DNA from: Flavihumibacter profundi | Lineage (GTDB): Bacteria > Bacteroidota > Bacteroidia > Chitinophagales > Chitinophagaceae | Assembly: GCF_020076305.1 (NCBI RefSeq) | Contig: NZ_JAIQXE010000001.1 | Location: forward strand, 1,116,001 to 1,180,000 | Reading direction: 5' to 3' | DNA length: 64,000 bases | Shown: positions 25,533 to 34,807 of the stretch, one piece after another | How the letters are laid out: every line of letters begins with the position of its first letter | Numbering within the stretch: position 1 is the stretch's first letter | The notes under the pieces: model-generated | Databases searched by the model: none | What the model was told of the DNA's origin: nothing | The model's input: the letters and a program-made list of their open reading frames with translations, nothing else | Position numbers and translations under genes: made by a program

Positions 25533-26579
25533 ATGGAGCTAATAAAACTAGGAAAATCAGGTATTGCTATTTCCCCAATGACCATTGGTTGCTGGTCATT
25601 CGGAGGGGGCGCCTACTGGGGTAACCAGTCCCAGAAAGATGTTGATGAAGTGGTGCACGCAGCCATTGACATGGGCATTAACTGTTTTGATACAGCAGAA
25701 CTGTATAATGGCGGCGAGAGTGAAAAATCACTTGGACTTGCCATACAGGGATACAGGCCCAAAATTGTTATTTGTTCAAAGATCAGTCCATCGAATTGCA
25801 GGAATGTCCGCAAGCATTGTGAAGAAAGCCTCCAGCGTTTAAAAACCGACTACATTGATATTTACATGGTGCACTGGCCATTGCATGCACACTCCCTCAA
25901 ACACTTTACAAAAGATACCGGTATAATTAATAACCCACCAACTGCAGCAGCTGTTTTTAACCAATTGAACGAACTGAAGAAAGCAGGGCTTATCCGCTCA
26001 ATAGGGATCAGCAATTTCGGGGTAACCCAAATGAAAGAGGCAGTTGATACTGCAGTACAGGTTGACGTGAATGAAATGCCCTATAATATCCTGTCGCGGG
26101 CTATTGAGCTGGAGGTTGCCCCTTTCTGCCTACAGGAAAAAATAAGCCTGATCGGCTCAATGGGTTTGCAACAGGGACTATTAACCGGGAAATATAGATC
26201 AGCAGGTGAGGTTCCCTACAACCAGGCACACTCCCGTCATTTTGCCAACCAAAGGGGGAATGGCACATCAAGGCATGGCGGAACCGGTGAGGAAGCTGAG
26301 GTATTTAAAATCCTCGATGAATTAAGGGTGCTATCTGAAGAACTGCAGATCAACATGACCCAAGTTTCAATAGCCTGGATAATGGCAAAGCCATTCATAG
26401 CTTCTACACTTGTGGGGTCAAGAACAATTGACCAATTAAAAACAAATGTAGCAGCCTGTTCAATAGAACTATCAAAAGATGTTGTAGCAGAAATTGACAG
26501 GATCAGCCAAACGCTTTTAACCAAATTAGGGCCCAGTCCCGATTACTACGAAAGTCCTGCAAACAGCAGAATTTTTTAA
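25533..26579 (+). CDS. Aldo/keto reductase
   Basis: A 348-residue TIM-barrel oxidoreductase. Catalytic residues are visible: D and Y in CFDTAELYNGGESE, K in VICSKIS and H in MVHWPLH. NADPH-site sequences follow near the end (AWIMAKPFIASTLVGSRTIDQLKTN). It resembles the YajO/L-glyceraldehyde-reductase branch used in sugar catabolism. The gene follows a 148-base gap after the PQQ dehydrogenase and starts a tightly packed run up to 39.9 kb (7 bases to the permease gene). It may reduce or oxidise a sugar intermediate in the cytosol. Confidence 0.88.
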   Translation: MELIKLGKSGIAISPMTIGCWSFGGGAYWGNQSQKDVDEVVHAAIDMGINCFDTAELYNGGESEKSLGLAIQGYRPKIVICSKISPSNCRNVRKHCEESLQRLKTDYIDIYMVHWPLHAHSLKHFTKDTGIINNPPTAAAVFNQLNELKKAGLIRSIGISNFGVTQMKEAVDTAVQVDVNEMPYNILSRAIELEVAPFCLQEKISLIGSMGLQQGLLTGKYRSAGEVPYNQAHSRHFANQRGNGTSRHGGTGEEAEVFKILDELRVLSEELQINMTQVSIAWIMAKPFIASTLVGSRTIDQLKTNVAACSIELSKDVVAEIDRISQTLLTKLGPSPDYYESPANSRIF

Positions 26580-26586
26580 TCATGGT

Positions 26587-27861
26587 ATGAAAAATAAAAA
26601 CGCACTGATTAGTCCCGGGTATTTACTGACCTTTTCACTGGTCACCTGTTTATTTTTTTTATGGGCCCTTCCCAACACCATGAATGATGTGCTGATTTCG
26701 CATTTCATGAAATCGCTGGAATTGTCGCGGTTAAAAGCCGGCCTGATACAATCTGCATTCAAGCTCGGCTATTTTACATTCGCACTGCCAGCAGGACTGT
26801 TCATGCAACGCTTCGGTTATAAACACGGGCTTGTAACCGGGCTCATTTTATTTGCATTAGGCTGCTTTTTATTCTGGCCCGCAGCTGTTGCCGGTAAATA
26901 TATTTTCTTCCTGGGGGCGTTGTTTGTAATTGCCAGCGGACTGGCATTCCTGGAGTTGGGCGCCAATTCCCTGATTGTTAGCCTGGGCGATCCCAATTTG
27001 TCGGAACGGCGCTTAAACCTGGCACAGGCATTCAATCCTATCGGTGCCATGACGGGCGTTGCTATCGGTACCATATTTATTTTCTCCGGAAAAGAATTGA
27101 GCCCGGAACAGGTAGCAGAAATGAAAACAGCCGGCACTTACAAAGCCTACCTTGCTGAAGAGACCATGCGTGTTGGTCCGCCATATATTACTCTTGGGAT
27201 TGTTGTCCTGGTATTTGCCTTTATACTATCAAGGGTAAAATTCCCACAACAGGAAACAAAAGGTGAACCCATAGTAAAAGGCAGTTTCAGGGAATTAAAA
27301 AAATACCCGCATTGGTATAAAGCGATCATGGCGCAGTTCTTTTATTTAGGCGCGCAACTGGGTACCTGGAGTTTCTTCATACAATATGTAAAAGAGAATG
27401 GCGCCTTAAGGGAAAAGATGGCGGGAGGTTTCCTGGTGGGAACTTTGGCAGCATTTATGGCGGGCCGTTTTTCTTCGACATTCTTTATGAAATACATTAA
27501 ACCAACCCGGCTAATGGGTTTCTATGCCATCGCCAATATTTGCCTTGTTTCGGTTGGCATACTATTCCCGGGCTGGATCGGTATCTGGGCTATTTTCTGC
27601 ACCAGCTTTTTCATGTCCGTTATGTATCCTACAATTTTTGCTTCAGGGGTAAAAGGGCTTGGTCCCAATGCAAAGCTGGGTGCATCCTTCCTGGTGATGA
27701 GTTTAATCGGTGGGGCTGTCCTCACACCTTTCATGGGATTGATTGCAGACAGGACCCATGCAATTGCCCCTGCCATGGTGATACCCTTGTTTTCCTATTT
27801 CGTGATCCTCTATTATTCATTCATCGGCTCTAAACCAGCCGGACCACTATATGGACTGTAA
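26587..27861 (+). CDS. FucP-type MFS sugar:proton symporter
   Basis: A 424-residue permease with about 12 helices. The first part, LFFLWALPNTMNDVLISHFM, then LKAGLIQSAFKLGYFTFALP and AGLFMQRFGYKHGL, is typical of the L-fucose/glucose-galactose permease branch. A conserved acidic/Asn pair occurs at LELGANSL and FNPIGAMTG. It most likely imports the sugar or aldonate that the locus breaks down. It starts 7 bases after the reductase and ends 3 bases before the esterase. Confidence 0.9.
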   Translation: MKNKNALISPGYLLTFSLVTCLFFLWALPNTMNDVLISHFMKSLELSRLKAGLIQSAFKLGYFTFALPAGLFMQRFGYKHGLVTGLILFALGCFLFWPAAVAGKYIFFLGALFVIASGLAFLELGANSLIVSLGDPNLSERRLNLAQAFNPIGAMTGVAIGTIFIFSGKELSPEQVAEMKTAGTYKAYLAEETMRVGPPYITLGIVVLVFAFILSRVKFPQQETKGEPIVKGSFRELKKYPHWYKAIMAQFFYLGAQLGTWSFFIQYVKENGALREKMAGGFLVGTLAAFMAGRFSSTFFMKYIKPTRLMGFYAIANICLVSVGILFPGWIGIWAIFCTSFFMSVMYPTIFASGVKGLGPNAKLGASFLVMSLIGGAVLTPFMGLIADRTHAIAPAMVIPLFSYFVILYYSFIGSKPAGPLYGL

Positions 27862-27864
27862 ATT

Positions 27865-30207
27865 TTGAAAGCACAACATTTTTTAAATACGCTATTTTTT
27901 TCGTTTATCCTGTCGCTTACAGCAGCAGGCCAGGCCAGTTTTCCGTTCAGCTATACCCCGCTGACCGAAAAGACTGATTTCTCCGCAAAGATGGTGGACG
28001 GTGCGGATCATTTTTTAACCCGTGAAACAGAGCGGGTGAAGCAATTACGGTCCGGTGTATGGAAAAGGGATTTTTCTTCTGGTGCAGCATTTCAAAAATC
28101 AATAACGGCAGAACGCAATTTATTGGCCCGCCGCCTTGGCGTTGTGGAAGAACGGGTTGCACCACAGGTGCAGCTGCTGACAAATCTACATGCAGCGGGA
28201 TTGAAACCATATTCGGTTGAGCTACCCCGTTGCAGGATAACTGCCGTACGCTGGCAGGTACTGGATGGATTATCAGCGGAAGGGATCCTGCTGAAGCCCA
28301 AAGGCAAAATCCTTGCACGAATTGTAATGGTCCCCGATGCTGATGTACAGCCCGAAGTTTTGGCCGGGCTTCAGCAAGCCAATGACGCCGGATTCGGCGC
28401 AGCACAGGAATTAGCCAATGCAGGCTGTGAAGTAATCATTCCCGCATTGGTCAGCCGTGATGACCGATATTCTGGCAGCAAATCGCTGAACCGGTTTACC
28501 AACCAGCCACACCGGGAATGGATCTACCGACAGGCTTATGAAGTAGGCCGCCATGTGATCGGCTACGAATTGCAGAAAATATTTTCAGCCATTGACTGGC
28601 TGGAGTCAGAAAATTCCCTGGAAGGAAATAAAGTACAGATCGGTGTAGCAGGTCATGGTGAAGGTGGATTGCTGGCATTGTATGCGGCGGCACTGGACCA
28701 ACGAATATCTGCAACATTGGTAAGCGGTTATTTTGATAGCCGGGAACAACTCTGGCAGGAACCCATCTACCGAAATGTATTCGGGCTGCTGAATCATTTT
28801 GGTGATGCTGAAATTGCGGTGATGGCCTGGCCCAGGAAACTAATCGTGGAATATGCCAGGGGCCCTGAAGTGACTGGTCCGCCCGCTCCTTCAGCTAATC
28901 GTTCGGGTGGTGCTCCCGGTATAATTACAACGCCGGTACTACAAAGCGCTAAGGCGGAATGGGACAGGGCAAAAGCCATAGTCCCGGATGGGCGCAATCA
29001 CCTTCTTTGGGTGGCAGCGAAGCCCGGCAATGTTGCAGGCAGCCCATTGTCTGCAACCGCACTAAAAGATTTCATGAAAGCATTGCAGGTTGAATTGCCT
29101 GTTAAGCCAGCAGCAATATTAATACCACTAAAACCCAACGAATGGGTTGACGCCGAACAAAGACAGGAACGCACTGTAAGGGAAATGGAAGCGCATGTTC
29201 AACGGGTGGTGGATACCTGCTATCGGAGCAGGGATGAAAATTTCTGGCAGACGCTCAAAGGTGATATACCGGCACAGCAACCCATTAAAGCAGCACACCG
29301 TAAAGAACTGGGGCAAGTGCTGGGTGAACTACCAACACCATCTATTCCGGCAAACCCAAAGGCAAGGCTGCTGCAGGAAACGGACAAATGGACAAGCTAT
29401 GAAATCACCCTTGATGTTTATGCGCCCGATGTATTTGCCTGGGGAATCCTCCTTATCCCAAAGGGCATCAAACCAGGTGAAAAAAGGCCCGTTGTTGTAT
29501 GCCAGCATGGCCTCGAGGGACTTCCTTCAGATGTGCTAACCACAGATACCAGCTCTGATGCGTATGGTTATTATAAAAGCTTTGCGGCAAAACTGGCAGA
29601 GAGAGGATATGTAACTTTTGCCCCCCACAATTACTACCGGGGCGAAGATAAATTCAGGGTATTGCAAAGAAAAGCCAATCCTGTCGGGCTGACCCTTTTC
29701 TCCATTATTACCAGCCAGCACCGCCGTATTGTTGAATGGCTGGGGCAACAGTCCTTCGTTGACCCGGCAAGGATCGGTTTTTATGGTTTATCCTATGGCG
29801 GCAAAACGGCCATGCGTGTACCTGCACTGGTTGAAGGCTATTGCTTATCAATTTGTTCAGCCGATTTCAATGAATGGATCATCAAAAATTCAACCATCGA
29901 TTATCCGCTGAGTTACCTGTTTTTGGGAGAATACGATATGCCCGAATGGGATCTTGGGCATACATTCAATTACGCTGAAATGGCGACATTGATAGCCCCT
30001 CGCCCATTTATGGTGGAACGCGGCCATGATGATGGTGTTTCGATTGATGAATGGGTGGACTTTGAGTATGCTAAAGTACGCCGGCATTATGCAGAACTGG
30101 GCATCCCGGAAAACACTGCCATCGAGCATTTTAAAGGTCCGCATACGATACACGGCGTTGGCAGTTTCGAATTCCTTGACAGGCATTTAAAAAAAATTCA
30201 CCAATAA
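27865..30207 (+). CDS. Secreted two-domain alpha/beta-hydrolase (esterase)
   Basis: A 780-residue protein with a signal peptide (TLFFSFILSLTAAGQA). The N-terminal hydrolase-like domain (about 40-400) has the elbow GVAGHGEGG, where E266 replaces the nucleophile Ser. The C-terminal domain (about 470-780) is a dienelactone-hydrolase/acetyl-xylan-esterase type with PVVVCQHGLEG, GFYGLSYGGKTAM (S643), a later Asp in RGHDDGVSIDE and H in GPHTIHGVG. The first domain is probably non-catalytic. Likely role: removing ester groups from a glycan in the periplasm. The TTG start is 3 bases after the permease stop; the stop overlaps the next ATG. Confidence 0.82.
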   Translation: MKAQHFLNTLFFSFILSLTAAGQASFPFSYTPLTEKTDFSAKMVDGADHFLTRETERVKQLRSGVWKRDFSSGAAFQKSITAERNLLARRLGVVEERVAPQVQLLTNLHAAGLKPYSVELPRCRITAVRWQVLDGLSAEGILLKPKGKILARIVMVPDADVQPEVLAGLQQANDAGFGAAQELANAGCEVIIPALVSRDDRYSGSKSLNRFTNQPHREWIYRQAYEVGRHVIGYELQKIFSAIDWLESENSLEGNKVQIGVAGHGEGGLLALYAAALDQRISATLVSGYFDSREQLWQEPIYRNVFGLLNHFGDAEIAVMAWPRKLIVEYARGPEVTGPPAPSANRSGGAPGIITTPVLQSAKAEWDRAKAIVPDGRNHLLWVAAKPGNVAGSPLSATALKDFMKALQVELPVKPAAILIPLKPNEWVDAEQRQERTVREMEAHVQRVVDTCYRSRDENFWQTLKGDIPAQQPIKAAHRKELGQVLGELPTPSIPANPKARLLQETDKWTSYEITLDVYAPDVFAWGILLIPKGIKPGEKRPVVVCQHGLEGLPSDVLTTDTSSDAYGYYKSFAAKLAERGYVTFAPHNYYRGEDKFRVLQRKANPVGLTLFSIITSQHRRIVEWLGQQSFVDPARIGFYGLSYGGKTAMRVPALVEGYCLSICSADFNEWIIKNSTIDYPLSYLFLGEYDMPEWDLGHTFNYAEMATLIAPRPFMVERGHDDGVSIDEWVDFEYAKVRRHYAELGIPENTAIEHFKGPHTIHGVGSFEFLDRHLKKIHQ

Positions 30208-31145
30208 TGGGCTCAAAATATATTTTATTGATACTGGTTTCCATAGCTTCCATTTTCCATTCCCGGGAACAAACGAAAAGCATAACCCTTCGGCTTGAAC
30301 GGATTGATCCCAAAACAAGCCATCTGCAACACGCAACCGAAAATGTTGCCTGCGATAAAGTTGCTATTATCGTTATGGACATGTGGGATAAACATTGGTG
30401 CAAGTCCTGGACGGCGCGTGGTGCTGCCATGATCCCAAAAATGAATGCCGCGCTGGCTGCTGCCAGAAAATCAGGTATCCAGGTCATATTTTCCCCCTCG
30501 GCAGTTGCTGATTTTTACAAAGACTATCCGCAAAGAAAAGCGGTTCTTGCCATGCCTGCTACCGGGGAATTTATATTTCCTTCAGTAGATGAATTAAAAA
30601 ATATGGGAACAAAAGAAAGGGCGGAATATACCAAAAACAAAAAAAGCTATTTTGAAGGAAGCATATACGAGGCAAGGAATATTGCTGGCCAGGCCTATGC
30701 AGGTTATCCTCCTTTGCCGCCCTTTGAATCCACGGGTGGTTGCGAATGCAAAAAAAGGGATTGCAAAATGGAAAACGTTTGGACCCGGCAAAATAAAGAC
30801 CTGGTTATTGAAGCTAGTGACCTTATTGTGGAGGGCAATAATAGACCTGAACTGGTCAATATCTGCAAAGCCAGGGGCTATACCCATTTGCTGTATATGG
30901 GTGGTGCGGGCAATATGTGCCTCACAAGTTCGCGTGAAACATCAACCATAAATATGGCTAACCGGGGACTAAAATGCATATACATTGAAGACATCATGAT
31001 CTCTATTTCCGGAAATGGCTATAATCCCGATACTAAAAAAACAGACCCTTCCTTCACCCCTGAAAAAGGAGATAAAATGGTTTTGGAACATCTGAAAAAA
31101 TATATAGCCCCTTCAATAAAATCTAATGAACTTTTTACTTTTTAA
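30207..31145 (+). CDS. Exported isochorismatase-like cysteine hydrolase
   Basis: A 312-residue protein with a signal peptide (YILLILVSIASIFHSREQ). The isochorismatase fold is shown by D in IIVMDMWDKHWC, K (one of several near 160-165) and the nucleophile C238 in GGAGNMCLTSSRET. A Cys-rich insertion (GGCECKKRDCKMEN) may bind metal or form disulfides. Its closest relative in the window is the first domain of the protein at 33177. Such enzymes cleave C-N or C-O bonds of small molecules; being exported and in a sugar locus is unusual. It overlaps its neighbours by 1 base upstream and 20 bases downstream. Confidence 0.8.
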   Translation: MGSKYILLILVSIASIFHSREQTKSITLRLERIDPKTSHLQHATENVACDKVAIIVMDMWDKHWCKSWTARGAAMIPKMNAALAAARKSGIQVIFSPSAVADFYKDYPQRKAVLAMPATGEFIFPSVDELKNMGTKERAEYTKNKKSYFEGSIYEARNIAGQAYAGYPPLPPFESTGGCECKKRDCKMENVWTRQNKDLVIEASDLIVEGNNRPELVNICKARGYTHLLYMGGAGNMCLTSSRETSTINMANRGLKCIYIEDIMISISGNGYNPDTKKTDPSFTPEKGDKMVLEHLKKYIAPSIKSNELFTF

Positions 31146-33144
31146 AAATAAATTCCAGTATGGCTTTATAGCTTTCATCACTTTGTTTTGCAACGCTTGC
31201 AAGCATGATGAAAAACCTTTGTTTACCCATGAGGAGGTAATGGCATATGTACCCAAGGGACCGGCAAAATGTTTCCGGCAAATATGTTTAGAGACCAACT
31301 CAAATGTAAGGACCACCAATAATACAGTATTCCCTCCCGACTCCGTTTTTGCTACTTTTCTTTCCGAAACGGATCCTGTTAAGTATGCCGACTTTTGCGA
31401 AAAAATAAACCTTGATGCAGCCCTGCTCCTGGCAGTTCCTGAATCGGGTTATGCAACTTATCGCCAGACAAAAGAAACAAATGTTTATCCCGGTATGAAA
31501 GGCGACTTCTTTGGCGAAACACTTAAAGAATTACACAAAAGGAAAATTTCAGGATTTGGCTATATCTGTATTGGATGGCAGAAAAAATACTCCATGGCTC
31601 ATCCTGAATATACAGAATACCCGGGCGGAGATAGTGTACATCCCCTTATTTGCCTTAATTCACCGTACCGTGATCACATAATGGAGTTATCGAGGGAAGT
31701 CCTTGGCAATTACCCTGTTGATGGCCTGCGGTACGACATACTTGACCAGCAATCAAAGTGCAGGTGTGCAGGTTGCCAAAAATTATATGCAGAAATGTAC
31801 CATGAACCTATGCCGGTGGAATGGCCAGATTGGCAGCACCGGCAAAAATTCCGCCTCGAAAGTATCAGGCGTATAGTGAAGGACCTGTACCAGGTTTGTA
31901 AGTCAGTTAAACCATCTGTACCGGTATGGCAAAATTGGTATGACGGCACTGACTATGCTGATATCACTGATGTAAATTCAGTGGATATGGCCTACCTGGA
32001 ATTTGCTAATCCTTTCCGGGAACTTTTCTTAAATGGGGTATTTGAAAAGGAAGGCATAATTACCGGGAAAGTTATTGAGAATCCCAAAACACGTTGGAAA
32101 TGCCTGGCATTGGGTGGCAAATGTTATTCATATTTCTTTACTGATGATAAAACTGGATTACCTGTAGATGATAAAATAAATAAACAATGGCTTGAAAATG
32201 ACCTGGCGAAATTTTATGCCCAGGTTAGGGATGCTGAAGAATATTTTAAGGACACAAAACCGGTTACGAACATCGCCATAATCTACAATGAGCAAACCCG
32301 TTACCATTATGATGATTACAATCGTGCGGACTACATGAAAGCGCTTCGTGATATCACCGAACCACTCCTGGCTTCAGGTAACCCGGTTCGTTTTATTTCT
32401 GCCCAGAATCTCCCAAAAACGCCTTTGGAACCTTATAAGGCCCTGGTTATTCCGGAGACCTCGGGGTTTTCAGATGAGCAACTTGCTGTTGTTAAAAATT
32501 TTGCAGAAAAAGGAGGACATGTTATCATAACAGGCGACGCCCTTTCTTATAATGCTGAGGGCAACCCATTACCTGATTTCGCGCTGGGTGAATTGATGGG
32601 TGTAACCAGGAAAGAAAAGCCGGAGGCTATTAAAAAAGTTATTTCTGATAAAAACATTCCTGGTGATATCCTCAAGGATGGAATTTTACCAGCCAATCTC
32701 TATACAATAGAAAAACCTTTTACGCCGGTTGCCACAAAGTCTGGCCAGACCATCAGTTTTATTCAGATACCCAATGATACCAGGCAACCGTTAGTCCAGG
32801 TTAACCAATTTGGGAAAGGTGTATTTTACTATGTATCTTCTTCGCAAATGCCGGAAGTGACTGCCGCTGTCCTCAATTATGCAGGGGTCCTCTCCCCTGT
32901 TAAAAATGATGACCCATTACGGATGGCAATATTGTCCAAAAAAACAGGTAAAAATGAATGGATACTGCACCTGTTAGATAAAGGTGAATATTTTTTGAGG
33001 ATTGATAAAAAATACTGCCCGGCTACAAAATCCACTTCAACATATCCGGCCAACTTAAAAAATTTACACATAGAATATACCAATGAGTCCATCATCATTA
33101 CCGTGAAAAATGATAATGATTACGCCGCTGTCGTATTAGATTAA
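31126..33144 (+). CDS. Glycosidase-like lipoprotein (GHL6/beta-galactosidase trimerisation type)
   Basis: A 672-residue lipoprotein (IAFITLFCNACKHDEK, lipobox CNAC). Residues 60-380 look like a TIM-barrel hypothetical glycosyl hydrolase (GFGYICIGWQKKYSMAHPEY, VDGLRYDILDQQSKCRCAGC, VPVWQNWYDG). Residues 390-580 resemble the glutamine-amidotransferase-like trimerisation domain of GH42 enzymes (YKALVIPETSGFSDEQLA, GGHVIITGDAL). The CRCAGC cysteines match the family habit of C.C..C after the D motif. It probably acts on a glycan at the outer membrane or periplasm. Its start lies inside the previous gene, so the two are coupled. Confidence 0.78.
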   Translation: MNFLLFKNKFQYGFIAFITLFCNACKHDEKPLFTHEEVMAYVPKGPAKCFRQICLETNSNVRTTNNTVFPPDSVFATFLSETDPVKYADFCEKINLDAALLLAVPESGYATYRQTKETNVYPGMKGDFFGETLKELHKRKISGFGYICIGWQKKYSMAHPEYTEYPGGDSVHPLICLNSPYRDHIMELSREVLGNYPVDGLRYDILDQQSKCRCAGCQKLYAEMYHEPMPVEWPDWQHRQKFRLESIRRIVKDLYQVCKSVKPSVPVWQNWYDGTDYADITDVNSVDMAYLEFANPFRELFLNGVFEKEGIITGKVIENPKTRWKCLALGGKCYSYFFTDDKTGLPVDDKINKQWLENDLAKFYAQVRDAEEYFKDTKPVTNIAIIYNEQTRYHYDDYNRADYMKALRDITEPLLASGNPVRFISAQNLPKTPLEPYKALVIPETSGFSDEQLAVVKNFAEKGGHVIITGDALSYNAEGNPLPDFALGELMGVTRKEKPEAIKKVISDKNIPGDILKDGILPANLYTIEKPFTPVATKSGQTISFIQIPNDTRQPLVQVNQFGKGVFYYVSSSQMPEVTAAVLNYAGVLSPVKNDDPLRMAILSKKTGKNEWILHLLDKGEYFLRIDKKYCPATKSTSTYPANLKNLHIEYTNESIIITVKNDNDYAAVVLD

Positions 33145-33176
33145 ATTCATTTGGTGAAAAACAAAACATAAAGAAG

Positions 33177-34796
33177 ATGAAAAAAAGAGTTCCTTTTTAT
33201 TCGCTGTTGTTACTGCTTTTATTACAGTTTTTTATTTACCCTGCTGATGCACAAAAAAAGGACGCCCCACCCAAAATGAGGATGTCGCTGCAAAAGAGGA
33301 TCCCCTCTGATTCTGTAAAAGGCGCCATGGTCATTACTACAGACATCCAGGAATGGAATCCCAATGAGACCGCCATCATCATCTGCGATATGTGGCAGCA
33401 GCACTGGTGCAAGGGAGCTACAGCAAGGGTCGCTGAAATGGCGCCTGAGATCAATAATGTGATCACCATCGCCCGCAATAAGGGTGTGCTGATCGTTCAT
33501 GCGCCAAGTGACTGCATGAACTATTATAAAGATTATCCTGGCAGGAAACTCGCACAAAAATATAAAAGCAAGAAAGCGCAAAGCCAGATCATCAGTGAGG
33601 ATAGCCTGGTAACGGAGAAAGGCAATCAATGGCCAATTGACCAGTCTGATGAAGGTTGTGACGATTTTCCGGAATGCAAGCAGGGCAGCCCCTGGACGCA
33701 CCAGATCGATGCCATTCAAATTAAGGACAATGATGCGATCAGTGATTCGGGCGCCGAGATGGCCGGGCTTTTCAACCAGAAAAAGATTAAGAATGTGATC
33801 CTGATGGGTGTCCATACCAATATGTGTGTTATCGGCCGGACTTTTGGCTTGAGGAACATGAAGCGGCTGGGCATGAACGTTGTCCTGATGCGTGACCTCA
33901 CAGATGTCATGTATGATTCAAAGCAGTGGCCCCGGGTATCACACTTTACCGGAACCAGTTTAATGGCAGAGTATATAGAAAAGTTTGTTTGTCCAACGAT
34001 GCTGTCCACCGATTTTACAGGACAAAAGCAATTCAGGTTTAAAAATGATTCCCGAAAGGTTATTGCTTTTATTACCGCAGAGAATGAATACCGCACCAAC
34101 CAGCGTTTCCCGGAATTCGGCCATGAATTAATGCTTACCAGGAATGTGACCTGTGAATATGCGGTAGGATTGCCAATTGCTGAAGGCGCCGGGGTGCATA
34201 ATATTGAGAACCTCCAGATCCTGGAAGACGCTGACCTCGTAATTACCTGCATTCGCCGCAGGGCGCTTGAGCCGGAGAAAATGCAGCTGGTAAAAGATTA
34301 CATGAACTCCGGAAAACCCCTGTTGGCTATAAGGACTTCCAGCCATGCATTTGATGCCAAAGGAAATGTTTCGAGGTCAGGAGGCGGTGTGGTTGCTTCA
34401 AACGTACCGGTATCTGACCAGCTGGCCCAATGGCCTGAATTTGATAAGGAAGTGCTGGGCGGCAATTACCAGGGGCATTACGGGCACCTGCAGAAAGGAA
34501 CAGCCATCACTATCGTTCCCGGCATGGAAAGCCACCCCTTGCTGAAGGGTGTTGATTCACTGGGATTTGTCAGTCCCTCCTGGCTGTATATTAACCGTCC
34601 GCTTCGTGGAGAAAATATGCAGGTCCTGTTGCAGGGAACAATACCCAATGAACCTGTCCAGCCGGTGCTATGGGTTAATAACCGGGAAAAAGGCAAAGTG
34701 GTGTATACTTCCCTTGGCCATTGGGATGACTGGAAAATTGAAAGCTATAAGAACCTGATGGTAAATGCAGTTGATTACCTCCTCGAAAAAAAATAA
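33177..34796 (+). CDS. Exported isochorismatase-ThuA fusion protein
   Basis: A 539-residue protein with a signal peptide (YSLLLLLLLQFFIYPADAQ). Residues 50-280 are an isochorismatase-like domain with D in IICDMWQQHWC and nucleophile C217 in VHTNMCVIG. Residues 290-539 are a ThuA-like, amidotransferase-type domain (KVIAFITAENEYRTNQRFPE, PLLAIRTSSHAF, WVNNREKGKVVYTSLGHWDD). ThuA proteins act on 3-keto-glycosides, and Gfo/Idh/MocA proteins like the next gene make those keto sugars, so the two adjacent genes may work together. 32 bases after the glycosidase, 11 before the oxidoreductase. Confidence 0.82.
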   Translation: MKKRVPFYSLLLLLLLQFFIYPADAQKKDAPPKMRMSLQKRIPSDSVKGAMVITTDIQEWNPNETAIIICDMWQQHWCKGATARVAEMAPEINNVITIARNKGVLIVHAPSDCMNYYKDYPGRKLAQKYKSKKAQSQIISEDSLVTEKGNQWPIDQSDEGCDDFPECKQGSPWTHQIDAIQIKDNDAISDSGAEMAGLFNQKKIKNVILMGVHTNMCVIGRTFGLRNMKRLGMNVVLMRDLTDVMYDSKQWPRVSHFTGTSLMAEYIEKFVCPTMLSTDFTGQKQFRFKNDSRKVIAFITAENEYRTNQRFPEFGHELMLTRNVTCEYAVGLPIAEGAGVHNIENLQILEDADLVITCIRRRALEPEKMQLVKDYMNSGKPLLAIRTSSHAFDAKGNVSRSGGGVVASNVPVSDQLAQWPEFDKEVLGGNYQGHYGHLQKGTAITIVPGMESHPLLKGVDSLGFVSPSWLYINRPLRGENMQVLLQGTIPNEPVQPVLWVNNREKGKVVYTSLGHWDDWKIESYKNLMVNAVDYLLEKK

Positions 34797-34807
34797 ACTA
34801 ACCAGAT

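Noticed and set aside
33222-33815. 197-codon minus-strand frame opposite the isochorismatase-ThuA gene
   Set aside because: Antisense shadow; the plus-strand frame has signal peptide and catalytic motifs.
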